A stretch of DNA of 64,000 nucleotides from Botryotinia globosa (taxonomy: Eukaryota; Ascomycota; Leotiomycetes; Helotiales; Sclerotiniaceae). Location: NCBI GenBank assembly GCA_014898425.1, contig RCSZ01000004.1, positions 1,984,001-2,048,000 on the forward strand, in the 5' to 3' direction. Positions 35,541-46,235 of this stretch are shown piece by piece. Position numbers and translations under genes: made by a program. Each line of letters begins with the position of its first letter. Position 1 is the stretch's first letter. The notes beneath the pieces were generated by a model. The model saw only the letters and a program-made list of their open reading frames with translations. It had not been told where the DNA came from and did not search any database.

Positions 35541-36679
35541 TAGTGGGTTTATAAGCTAATATATCAATATAATAATGAGATAATGAGATAGTGAGATTAT
35601 GAACTATATGCTAATGGATTTCTATAGTAATAAGTTGGCGTGCTGATATATATATTGTTTAGCTACTGAGTTTGTATGCGAATGGAGTGGTACACTCATG
35701 TATTGGTGTGTGGGTATGCTGATGAGCTAGTATTAGAGCGAGTGGGTTGGGGAGCTAGTATTGTATGTTGATTGATCGATGGATAGGTTTGGGTTTAGAT
35801 TTATGTATATGATGTGTATATATATATGATTTGTATATCATGAATATATCTAGTGATAAATAGGGGACATTGAGATTGATATACTATATTGATACACATT
35901 ACTATACTATGAAGCGAGCGAGCTGCGAAAATAATATACTCGCTGGTATTGAATTAAAACAGGCTAGTATATGAATAAATATGCTAATATAATATGCTAA
36001 TATGATATGATACTACAAGCTAATCTATATCTATAACTGATCGAGAGAGTAACCTAGTGGTTCATATACCAATAATCCACTCCAAGAATAAGTTTGGGAA
36101 CTAACATATTCGCGTGAAAGTATTAGAAGCAGTGTGATGATGAATTAAATTGACATGTTGGTATGCTAGTTTGCCATGGCAGTATAATGAAACTAGACGT
36201 CGCTTGTATGTTCTTTATCCTACGAGTAGCCTGGTCGAGTCGAGGTAAAGCGTGACTTCGAGTTCCCGAACTTGAAGAGGTCTTCGATGCAATGATGAGT
36301 TGTGGTTTAGTGAGTGGGTGAGCTAGTATGCTAGTGTGATGATGTATAAATCAATGTATTAGTTCATTAGCTGGTGAGCTATCGAGGTTGAACTAAGAAA
36401 CCGATGGACTGACAATTCATATTAGCGACGTTGAGCTGAGTATCTACCTACCTGGATAGTATCTCAAGATAGGATGTTTAGTGATCTGATGAGTGGTGGA
36501 TAGATGGATGCCCAGTGGACTGGAGTAGGAGTATATGTAAAAGTGGAATGATACATACAGACTTTTCATGATATGCAATGAAGGAGACAACAAGAAATCA
36601 ATGAAATTCTTTTCTTCCACAAGGTTCAATGTGTGCTTTTTGATCTCGAATATCTATTTACTCCCCCAATTTCTTTCTT
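35541..36679. other. Intergenic, AT-rich, no gene
   Basis: About 1.1 kb of AT-rich text with many short phrases such as gctaatat and gagctagt. No coding signal or terminal repeats identified. Confidence 0.45.
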
Positions 36680-37218
36680 TTATTCCTGTAAATTGACATA
36701 AATCAGGATGTTATTCTGATCCCATCTCGAATATCCTTCCTCACTCATCCTTATTTTACAATCTCTCCTCTTTTTAAATCCTTGAAAGACCTTAAACATC
36801 GATTTCCAGCTTTCGATTCGCGTAAACTGATAGCTTGATCGAATATATGATAATGGCCTGTGAACCCATTCTTCTAATCCAACACTTCCGCACTCAAAAT
36901 ACGGTTCCAATTTCGCCAAAGTTCGCTCTCCTTTATCCCACACAGTTTTGAATATCATCCTTGTGACCCGTGCGCCGTCCGGAACAGTGAGAAGAGTCTT
37001 CTGACAATGGAAGCCTCTGCAGTAATGCGCCGATACTCCAAGTTTATGGATGTCCGAATAGGTTCGCAAAATTGCTTGACCCCTTGCGCATGTATGACTG
37101 GGCACTCATATCGACGTCCCCCAAATTCCATTGATGATTCGTAGAACCTGAGCACAATTGTGATTACCATCCCCATCCCCATCCCCGTTTCCACCTCATC
37201 CTCATCATCAAAATACAC
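36680..37218 (-). other. Possible small gene, frame unresolved
   Basis: Two overlapping minus-strand frames look partly protein-like: one over 37218-36955 (VLRFYESSMEFGGRRYECPV) and one over 37105-36680 (RMIFKTVWDKGERTLAKLEP and EEWVHRPLSYIRSSYQFTRI). Neither opens with an ATG at its left edge; the first ATG of the second is at 36958. A splice or a frameshift would be needed to join them. It begins only a few bases beyond the Yaf9 stop and could alternatively be Yaf9 3' UTR. Confidence 0.25.
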
Positions 37219-37222
37219 CGTC

Positions 37223-38121
37223 TCATAAATTTTCCAACTCTGCCTTTAGTCTCTTCACTTCTTCCTCCTTCTCCCTTAATTCGTTCCTCAACTCCTCATT
37301 CTGCCGATCCACCGTTTTCTTCCCCTCCACCAACTTTTTTACTTCCGCCCTCTCCCCATCCTTACTAAATGGCTGTCCCGGTCTTTGTGTCATCGGTATA
37401 AAGACCGTTCTCTCCCCCACACTTCCCACCATCCCTCCCCTCATCGTCCTCGTCGCCTTCCCCTTCCCCCCATTATTTTTCTCCCTCGGTACGGGATTTG
37501 TCAAAACCTCATAGAATTGTTCATACGGTTCATTAAAAACCATCTCATCGTACACCCAAGATCGCACCTCATTATCTCGGTTCTGGATGAATTGTAGTTG
37601 ATCATCGCCATAAGGTTCGAGTACCAGTCGATGCCAGAAACTTTGGGCTTTTTCGTTGGCGATTGGATCGTAGTAGATTTTTATTTGAATATCAAAACCA
37701 CCCCAACCGGTCTCGGTTACTTGAAATGGATCGCCTGGTTTGACATTTTCGACTGCTAAAATCATGGAAAGGTCAGTTAGCACATGGCTGTCATGTAAAC
37801 AGAAGAGTATCCAATCTGCAATCGATAAAGACGGAGGCGCAAAGACTTGCGCAAGCTGACAAGCACAACAACAAGAAAATACATACATCTCAGATGTTGC
37901 GGATAGGTATCGTGTAATTTAAACTGCACTTTTCGACACCAATATGTAATATCCACATCATCAACCCCCTTTACAAATACCGTCCATTGATGTGTATGTT
38001 CCTCTGGCGTTCCCTCTGGTTTTGGATATTTCGCACTGAACTTATGAGATGTGGTACCATATACAAAGGGTCTATAGATTGAGACACCTTTGGTACGTTT
38101 TTGTGTATTCGGCGGTGCCAT
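37223..38121 (-). CDS. YAF9: Yaf9, YEATS-domain subunit of SWR1 and NuA4
   Basis: YEATS proteins read acylated histone H3 lysines; Yaf9 is shared by the SWR1 remodeller (H2A.Z deposition) and the NuA4 acetyltransferase. Exons 38121-37887 and 37755-37223, joined over a 131-bp intron, give 768 nt (255 aa), the expected size. The YEATS domain lies at about residues 12-135: [42 protein letters not shown], and [15 protein letters not shown], where the TGWGGF segment carries the aromatic pocket residues. The C-terminus (about 205-255) is a coiled coil ([20 protein letters not shown]), as in other Yaf9/GAS41 proteins. It is divergently arranged with the Coq11-like gene. Confidence 0.95.
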
Positions 38122-38506
38122 TCTTGTTCTTGTTGTAAATCGATAGATAAGTAACTAACTGTGCAGATGTCGTTGGTGATGAGGGGCAGATTGAAAATAA
38201 TCCATGAAGATTCCAAAGTCGCGATTCGGGATTGAAAGTCTCTCTAGGTCGGTCGATAATTAAGTCAATGGTCAATGAATGGTCAATGAATGGTCAATGG
38301 TCAATGGTCAATGGTCACTGACGTCTACAGTCTACGGTCTACCGAGTACAAGAATACGATGGACGGGCTTTAAAAGATCCGACGAGTACCAGGTAAGAAG
38401 GAATATCAAAAGATCGAGAATATAAATCATCACCAGTTTTTTCTCTTTACACCTCTCTTGAGTAATCTTCTATAAGAAATAACAGATCGACGTCAAATAT
38501 TTAGAC
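38122..38506. promoter_or_regulatory. Bidirectional promoter between YAF9 and COQ11-like genes
   Basis: 385 bp between the two ATGs. It contains tandem copies of a GGTCAAT unit (38269-38317, some spaced by AATG) followed at 38319-38325 by TGACGTC, an ATF/CREB-type site. Transcription start sites cannot be seen. Confidence 0.5.
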
Positions 38507-39479
38507 ATGTCAGTTACCAAGAGAATAGTGGTTTGTGGTGGGAATGGATTTTTGGGTTCAAGAATTTGTAAATCGGCGGTTGCAAGGGGATGGGACGTTA
38601 CCAGTATAAGGTGTGTTTGTTGAATGCTCGAGTTTGGAGCTCTGATGCCCCTCCATCCCCTTCCATTCTCACCAATTGACTATATTCTAATACTAATATG
38701 ACCTCCATTGCAGTCGATCAGGTGAACCAACCTGGTCTTCAGTATCATCTTCTTCCACACCACCCGCGTGGTCTCATAAAGTAACCTGGGAACGCGCCGA
38801 TATTCTCAAACCTTCTACCTATGCTCCCCTCCTCAAATCTGCAGACTTTGTCGTCCATTCTATGGGTATCCTTCTCGAAGCAGACTACAAAGGTGTCATA
38901 TCTGGTCGCGAATCCCCCATCTCCGGACTCTCTCGCGCCTTTTCTTCATCCAAAGCAGGTTCCCAAAATCCCTTGACTCGTCAACCAGGCGAGGACTTAC
39001 ATTCTCAAGAAAAGGATGGTCAAATAACCTACGAACTGATGAATCGAGATTCTGCCATTACACTTGCTTCTGAATCCTACAAAGAAAATGTCCCCGCATT
39101 TGCATATATAAGTGCAGCAGGCGGAGCACCAGTTTTACCTCAAAGATATATAGATACGAAGCGTGCCGCCGAAAGTACGATTGCCAGCGAGTTCCCAAAG
39201 ATGAGGAGTGTATTTGTTAGACCTGGTATGTTATATGATAGTTCGAGGAAGATCACTATGCCATTGGCTGCGGCGACAGGTTTGGGTGCTGTTTTCAATG
39301 GGCTCACGGGAGGAATATTTGGGGGAATCATGGGGGCTGCAGGCGTCAAACCGCTCAAGGCAGACGTGGTTGCTGAAGCTGTTGTTGAGGCTTTGAGCGA
39401 GGAAAGTGTCAAAGGTCCTGTTGAGGTCAAGGAGATTGAAGAATTGGCAGAGAAAGCTTGGAGAAAGGGTATGTTATAA
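38507..39479 (+). CDS. COQ11: Coq11-like mitochondrial NAD(P)-binding protein (atypical SDR)
   Basis: Exons 38507-38610 and 38714-39479, joined over a 103-bp intron, give 870 nt (289 aa). The N-terminal Rossmann motif is intact: VVCGGNGFLGSRIC (GGNGFLG at residues 11-17). Further family marks are VVHSMGILLEADYK, FAYISAAGGAPVLPQRYIDTKR (SDR Tyr-x-x-x-Lys as YIDTK) and SVFVRPGMLYD. This matches the fungal family of yeast YLR290C/Coq11, an accessory of the coenzyme Q biosynthetic complex on the matrix side of the inner membrane. No classical presequence precedes the Rossmann strand. It ends 105 bp from the convergent SYF2 gene. The family is secure; the Coq11 role is by homology. Confidence 0.87.
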
Positions 39480-39584
39480 ATGAATAATGATCGAAAATTG
39501 CCCATTGTGGCTTTGTATTTGTATTTTAGACTGTAGGATGTTTTAATAACTCCGCAGAATCTATCCGCCCAATCCTTTATATAA

Positions 39585-40555
39585 TTATATAGCTGTGCCA
39601 CGCTCAAAACTATCTCTAACTTCTGCAGTGTACTAAACAGAACATTAGCAAATGCAAAGGAAACGGGAGCGTAAAATGTGCTTACCTTGTTGTAAAACCT
39701 CGACAGCTTCTGGTTGAACTGCTTGTTCTTATCGTTGATATAAGTAACATCCCCATCCTCTCCATTTGCCGCATTCCTCGCCCTTTGTTTCTTCAACCTT
39801 GCCTCTTCCGCCTGTTGCAAATCCTTAACCAATCTATCTACGGCCGCCTTCTCTGGTTTGTGTTCTACAAATCCTGTTGAATCAGCCGTACTATAGAAAG
39901 TTCCATCCTTGTCGACAGCAACCAATTCTCCATCATCTGTCTCCACAATCTCGAGTCCTCCGGATGCCGCAGCTTTTTCTACAGCTGCCATCTTCTCCTT
40001 TTCATAGAAATCCATATCGGGCTTTAGATCGCGAATTTGTCGTTTATAAACCTTTCGACTATCTTGGCGGTAATCTTGGAATGCTTGATCATCTCGATGC
40101 GCCTCCTTTTTCTTGAGTCGTTTATCCCATCTTTCACTTTCTTCAATAGTCCAATCCCAAGCTCGTTTGCGCTCGAAATCTTCGCCAGCAGCTTCGGCGT
40201 CGGCTTTGAGGAGATTGTGGGATGCGACCGCAGATTTGCGGTTCAAGGATGTGAGGAGATTGGGATCGGTGGCTAGACGTTGCGATTCGAGAGTAGCTTC
40301 TTTGAGATTTGTTTGTGCGGAAGATTTGGCGCGGGCTTGAAGAGCTTTGAATCTTTCTTGTCGTTCTTTGGCTTTGGCGGCGGCATCTGAGGCAGAGGAG
40401 GATGTGGTTGATGGTGTGGATTCGTTAGTTTTCTTTGGGATCGATTCTGATGGTGTCTCTGTTGGATCTTCTGCGTTGGTGGCGGCATCGAGTGGTTGCA
40501 CTTCCTCTGATGAATCAGCCGTCGCGCGGGTCTTTCTCTTCTTTGCTGGGGGCAT
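39585..40555 (-). CDS. SYF2: Pre-mRNA-splicing factor SYF2
   Basis: SYF2 is a component of the NTC/Prp19-associated complex of the active spliceosome. Exons 40555-39686 and 39632-39585, joined over a 53-bp intron, give 918 nt (305 aa). The N-terminus is disordered and basic (MPPAKKRKTRA), followed by a long helical region (KAKERQERFKALQARA, ERKRAWDWTIEESERWDKRL, DFYEKEKMAA) and the family end FNQKLSRFYNK, then YTAEVRDSFERGTAI. The tiny last exon supplies exactly the conserved RDSFERGTA terminus, confirming the splice. The frame is open upstream of 40555, but MPPAKKRK is the usual family start. Confidence 0.94.
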
Positions 40556-40943
40556 TTTCAAGGTTTGTGATAAATTTGCGATTTGAGGATCGTCAGTCGA
40601 GTACTGAGGCTTCTTGACGTCCCTAAAGTAATCGTAGAGACCCAATTCAATTTCGGGGTTTCAGTCGAGATGGATGTTTGCGGTTTGTGTAGGAATGATG
40701 GAATAAATCGTGGTTGTTGTCGTTGAGAGAAGAGCCTAGAGGCGAACACTACTGAAATGGTTATTTTGCTGACTAAGATATCGTCCCGTACCGCTAATGT
40801 TACCCCGGATTTACTAGAGCTAAGGCAAGTGGAGCTCTCGCTGTTCACATTGCCTGCCATTAGCCGTTAGCTTCCAATACGGAATATCAAGACACAACTT
40901 TGAAAGATTTACACACTCTCCGCGTTGTCTCGACAGCTTAATC
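40556..40943. promoter_or_regulatory. Bidirectional promoter between SYF2 and the 40944 gene
   Basis: 388 bp between two divergent ATGs. The minus-strand frame of SYF2 stays open to about 40645, but that part does not resemble the SYF2 family. No specific factor site is claimed. Confidence 0.45.
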
Positions 40944-41624
40944 ATGAATTGTCAACAGGTGACATTTTCATTATACCGGCGCACTATCAAGTCCTCCAAT
41001 TTCCCCGCAATCTCGAAATCCACTAAACGATTCAAAGGTTACAAAAGCGAAGAACCGCTGGTCCTCCCGAGAGTAGTAATCGACCTCGATGCTCCTGATA
41101 ATCCCGCCGTACGCGATTACGATGAAATAAAAGACAATGTCTTGACACCATTCCAACAACAAGTTGTCAGATCCACGGAAAAGGCCAAAACGAGACGTGC
41201 AAAACTAGTTCGCAAACAATTGGAACTGGGAGTTGAGGGATTTCCTCGCAAAGGTGGAAAGAAGAACCAACGAATTAGAGATCAATCTCTAGAACATGAG
41301 TTAGCATATAATCCAGATGCTTCTCCACCGACTGTCACGGCTATGGATCTTATGACATATGCGCTAATGGGGAATCCATTCATGGCTAAGGCTTCGAAGA
41401 AACCGCCTCATGTGAGAGATGTGCATATGGAAGGGTTATTTATGGCTCATAGTATTGATTTCAAGGATACGGCAAATATGACAATCAGGGCTTTGTCGGA
41501 GGACTTTGATATCTCGACGGATGGGCAGGGTGGGGAGAATGTGGATACAGAAGGGAACCGAGAGATCGTGAGAAAAAGGAAAGAAAGAAATAGGGTGGTA
41601 AAAGATTTCGAGGTAGAGATATAG
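40944..41624 (+). CDS. Hypothetical protein, probable mitochondrial
   Basis: Single exon, 681 nt (226 aa). The first ~33 residues (MNCQQVTFSLYRRTIKSSNF, then ISKSTKRFKGYKSEE) are rich in Arg/Lys/Ser with no acidic residue and look like a matrix-targeting presequence. The body has a clear protein texture with motifs such as VVIDLDAPDNPAVRDYDE, TPFQQQVVRSTEKAKTRRA, PRKGGKKNQRIRDQSLEHEL and TAMDLMTYALMGNPFM, which suggests a conserved filamentous-fungal family, but I do not recognise a named domain. The C-terminus is highly charged and ends EVEI. It is divergent from SYF2, in a housekeeping block. Mitochondrial location is inferred; function is unknown. Confidence 0.8.
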   Translation: MNCQQVTFSLYRRTIKSSNFPAISKSTKRFKGYKSEEPLVLPRVVIDLDAPDNPAVRDYDEIKDNVLTPFQQQVVRSTEKAKTRRAKLVRKQLELGVEGFPRKGGKKNQRIRDQSLEHELAYNPDASPPTVTAMDLMTYALMGNPFMAKASKKPPHVRDVHMEGLFMAHSIDFKDTANMTIRALSEDFDISTDGQGGENVDTEGNREIVRKRKERNRVVKDFEVEI

Positions 41625-43943
41625 TCTCGGGAGGACAGCTGGGGATAGAAAGTGTCCTGGAGAAGAATTGGAAAGTTACACTCCAGACGTTGTAAAGGTC
41701 GGAGAGAAGGAGCTAGATAACAATGAGACCAACTACCACCAATCAAGAGCGAAAATAGTGTATAAGCTATGAAAGTTTCCGAACTTGATTCCAATTGTCC
41801 CAGAGTCCTTATCCATAGACTGATGTTTGTATTTGTAAGGCCCCAACAGAGGTCAGTAAGTGTACAAAAATACATTCTTCCTCGAACTCGTATCTAAATA
41901 TTAGCCTAGAACCTGTTCTGATCCCTAAAATACTGGGTGTTAATATTTGAAACTCAATTATTCGGAAGATAGCCACTCAAAAGTACCCGTATTGATGCCA
42001 TTTTGCAACAGGGTCTCCGCAACTCCATGAACTCAGCGAGCGTAAAGACGGAATAGTGACAGAGATTCGGTTTCATGAGAAGCTCGTGAGCCCTGTTGAA
42101 AGAATGCCTCAGCGGTGATCTCGTAGAATGTTTCTACTCATGTTCGAATAGAATCCTAGATTTATACGCTCAATGATGATGAATCTCGTCACAAGATAAT
42201 CATCACAGTACTAGCTCATCTACAAGACTTGGCAGTTTCGAAAAAAATGGGGCAGCCATACAGGAAGAACTAGTTAAAATTCAACAGTGAACCCCGAACG
42301 TACATATTTTCCTATTGTGATGCATCTACTCCTAATTTACTGCTCGAGAATTATCATCTTTTCAACCTCAGTATCGTAGCCTTTTTCCCTCGTTGTGATG
42401 ACGAAAACTAGCGTGATTCCTCCCTGAAACTCGTCCTATCTCCTTTCATCCTAAAGATCTACAAGCAGAGATCATCTCACTTCGGCGCCGGGTCCGGATT
42501 CCAGTAGTACAATAAGATCCAACTACCCAAGCCACAATCCCAAGATCTCACATCAGCAGTCGTTAGCTTCTTATAGATTTCATACATTCATGTAAATCCA
42601 TAGCCTTGTCATACATATATACCATTTTCAGCATCCTACAGCCTTACTTGAATAGTTCACGTGCAGATACAAATCCTAGTCACCGCTATCCTCGAACCTC
42701 TCACCGCGCTCCTGACCCCCAGAGACTCGCAGGGACCACAAGCCAACTCCAAGAAAATTCATGGCATAAAAGCTGATACTGCATTAAGTCTCGCGTTTCC
42801 AGGGATCAAAGAGCTAGGCAGCTTTTCAGCTGGAACTGCGGGCGTTTGATATATCGCTAATTACTTCTTCCGGATATCTCAGGAATGGAAAATGCATGTC
42901 AGACCAGGGAGGTGAGTAGAAAAATAAATTTCGGTACCAAAAGCTCCGTGCACTGGTAGGGCTTAGAGTGTCAATCCCATGGCTTACTTTTACACAGCAT
43001 ATACAACGGGCTGTTCCTTGTCAGAACAAACCTGGGGGCGAGATCCAGTCATCGTCTTTTTGACCTGCGGCTTAAGAAGATGCGATTAGGAGGAATAAAT
43101 GGGGGTATACTTAGGAGGGGCACGGGCTCGACACCCCCCGGAGATATATATGCATATATGTATTATGCAGTCATGCTTTGCAGATGGGTGAACGAATGGA
43201 CCAGCGATGTAAGATTATTATATAAAGATTGCTCTGGGTTGTACTTCATGACGGAAACATATAAATCAGGCTCACAGTGAAGAAGAAATGATTGGACAAT
43301 ATGTTTGGTAACTAATATTTGCAAAGATTGAAATAGCTATAGACAATTTGATATGGAGACTCAAAGTATGAACAAGTGACTGCAGGAAATGGCTCGCTCG
43401 CAGAGACAAAAAAGAATATAGACAGAGTGAAAATGATAGTTCGTTACGTCGTGATGGATATTCAAAATCAGATCCCAGTTGAAAGAAACGCGTGAAGACG
43501 TGGAATCTGAAACCGGCAGATGAGAATGAGAATGTGTATTTCCCATTCGAGATAGCATAGTGAGAATAGAGTGATGTGTAATCCAACGGAAGTTGAAAAA
43601 TATAGAAAAGAAGAAATAGGATTAAAGCATTCGAGTCCTTACTTGAGAAAATTGGATATCATTCGTGACTTCGTGGATCATGAAAAGAAAGAATATGCCC
43701 ATATTCCGAATTCAAATTCATATCCCAAAACATCAAAATAAAGAACTCATGAAAAGGATAACAGAAAAAACATAGAAGTGCGATGTTCCAAAGACGGTGT
43801 GTATCTCTGAATCCCGGTCGGGTAGAAATGGCAATGAGGGTAAACGAGCGAACCCCTAAACGTATGGTACCCGTGAATTGACTAAATCTATTAGTTAACT
43901 TTTTTTCTGCGAAACCGAATTGGACTCACAGGTTACTGATTAG
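41625..43943. other. Intergenic, no supported gene
   Basis: About 2.3 kb with only short ORFs lacking domains. AT-rich in the second half. It separates the housekeeping block from the duplicated DUF6590/coiled-coil region. Confidence 0.5.
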
Positions 43944-45558
43944 CTATTGTTGGCCGTCGCCACTACTTGGCTCATATGTATTTTGGATATCGTAATTATA
44001 TCCTTGGCTTGTGCTGGACGGGTAGGGTTGGTGCTGTGATGTAGAATATTGCGATGGAGGGTATTGTGACGGAGGATTTTGTGATGGAGGGTATTGTGAC
44101 GGAGGATTTTGTGACGGAGGGTATTGTGACGGAGAGTATTGCGACGGAGAGTATTGCGACGGAGGGTACTGTGCAGGATATTGGGGTGGATACTGAGAAG
44201 GGTATTGCGGCTGGGAATAAGGTGGCTGAGCGTAATTTGAAGCGGAGTGTTGTGAGCCGTATAGATTCGAATTAGCAGATACCGCTCCATAGCTAGCTGC
44301 ATATGGTGTTGATGTAGACATTTGATTACCATAGCCGAGTGTTGAGGGGTAAGATGGAGTGGAAGAATAGCCATCTATGTTTGAAGGAGGGCCCGGCATA
44401 GTAGAGGAGGAATTATCATAAGTAGGATTGTTCGTCGAATAGGCGGTAGGAATGGATGGTTGAGATGAAAGAGGCAATGGCTGGTTGGCATCGTTGTAAG
44501 ATTTCTTCACTGTGTATTCACAAGCTTGATCGACATGACCAATAAACCACACTTTAACATTGTACTCCACGGTATATATCTTAGCATAGTTTATTCTTGA
44601 TGCTCGATCGAGTGCGTGCCGACTGGAGTCCGGTATCATCTTGACCGGATCAAATTTCATCTTGCTTCCATCTTCATTGTTGACCAATTTTGGTTCAGGG
44701 GTCGTGTAAATTATCGCATGCTCCTCAGGATGCACGCCTGACTTACTTGTCGCCCTTCCCTCATAGGACATGATAGGTCTGGTCTGATGGTCAATGACAA
44801 CGTAAAAGACGGCAACTATACAGGAGGAAGGAACTCCATGATAGAAGACTTACAAACAAAGACAATGGCCCTGTTTAGGGTATATTATAACAAACCTACG
44901 AACTTTGGCATATATTGCTTCGCCATGCACCTCTCTTTGCGACCAAACTGTTCCGCCGCCGCCGCCGCCGCCAGCTGTGCTTCCGGACGGTTCAGACCAA
45001 AGAACTTTGAAGACCTGCTCAATTCAGTACATGCTTCGAGACAATGAAATGAATTAATGCCATACCTTTCCAAATTTGAATTCCCGAGCACTGTGCACCC
45101 TGTAATCTGCTACGATTTAGTAATAATTTGTAACCTCAGCTTATGAAGTCCTCACTAGGATCAAAATTCTTGTACTGGGTCGAAGTGTTGTTTCGCTGAA
45201 GCTTAGCTACAATGGGTGGATCCGGATTGGGTCTTGGATCCAAACTCGTAGCGGCCAGTGACTCGGTCACTGCTCCGATATTATTATTGCTTGTAGTATA
45301 GTTTTGGTAATTCGAATATTGAGATGCGTCTTCAGAGACTGTATCCAGTGGTGAAGCACCCTCTAGCCTCGGGATATGTGCAACAGCCGATGTGCTCGGA
45401 GGCAATACGTTATCAAATTTCCACTCAGTTTTACCCCTAGAATTAGTGCGATAAGATTGCCATCTTTTCCTTTCGCTATCCCATTCCCAATTACTCCATA
45501 AAGAACCGGAAGGCTCTCTCGACGTCCTTCTATGCTTGTGAGAGGTAGAGGACGACAT
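43944..45558 (-). CDS. DUF6590-type protein, copy A, with Pro/Gln/Tyr repeat tail
   Basis: Exons 45558-45156, 45106-45066, 45014-44854 and 44778-43944 join to 1440 nt (479 aa). The N-terminus holds a WW-like motif (LWSNWEWDSERKRWQSYRTN, SRGKTEWKFD). The DUF6590 domain follows at about 135-285: FDPNYRVHSAREFKFGKVF, VLWSEP, a polyglycine insert, VRRFVIIYPKQGHCLCLPI, HPEEHAIIYTTPEP, ASRINYAKIYTVEYNVKVW and a closing hydrophobic strand. The tail has imperfect PPSQY/PPSQN pentad repeats. Exon joins restore family motifs (FDP-NY, LCL-PI). Two splice sites match copy B in position and phase. An in-frame ATG two codons earlier (45564) is an equal alternative start. The function of DUF6590 proteins is unknown. 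It is head-to-head with the coiled-coil gene at 46236. Confidence 0.82.
44045..44180 (-). repeat. In-frame 15-bp coding repeats in the copy A tail
   Basis: Imperfect tandem 15-bp units encode PPSQY, PPSQN and SPSQY pentapeptides, about nine copies, all in frame. The paralogous copy B lacks them. Confidence 0.85.
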
Positions 45559-46235
45559 CGCCATACAATATATATTATGACATTTGTGTGGTTCAAAAAT
45601 CAAAATGCGAACCACTCCACCAGGGATTCTTCCTGCCTTTATGAACGGCAGAGTGGGCACTCATCCATTGGGGCTCAAAAGTCCGCAATATGGTGTAGAA
45701 TTTCTCCATCTTCTCGAGGTAACATCATACGCTGTGACAAGAGTTATTGCTTCATTGCGATATACTATTGGTACGATTGTCGGGAATCAGTAGGTTTTTG
45801 AAAGTGGTTGCATTTGATGCGGGGCTCTCTATTCGCTTAACTTGACACCACCCTCACACCATACAAGCTCAGTGACACCCTTGCTAGATAACAAAAATGC
45901 CGCTTTAACAGTTGACTTAAATGGACAAACTGTGGTGGTTTGAAATATTCCATACAACATCGTACAACTCCTTTGTAGCATGGATTTGCACATGCTTGTA
46001 CAAGGGAATGTACCACATTCAGCCTCAGTTCCGTCTATTGGACAGATAGAGACAGACATAATAGAGTATATTCTGAGATCTCAAGGCCTCGTGCTTTTAT
46101 TTTTGACATGTCTTCATCTGGTTTTTCCAAGTCAGCCTCATCGGTATCAACTGAACAATTCTACGATCAAGAGCAAGACGGTTCTCTGTCGTCAAGGGTT
46201 TCAACAGCAACAATAATTGGTTTGAAGCAATACGG
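45559..46235. promoter_or_regulatory. Divergent promoter region, copy A module
   Basis: Roughly 680 bp between the DUF6590 copy A start and the first ATG of the coiled-coil gene. No shared motif with the copy B spacer was obvious by eye. Confidence 0.4.

Noticed and set aside
40556..40645. N-terminal extension of SYF2 in the same frame
   Set aside because: The extra 30 codons do not resemble the SYF2 family, whose usual start MPPAKKRK is present at 40555.
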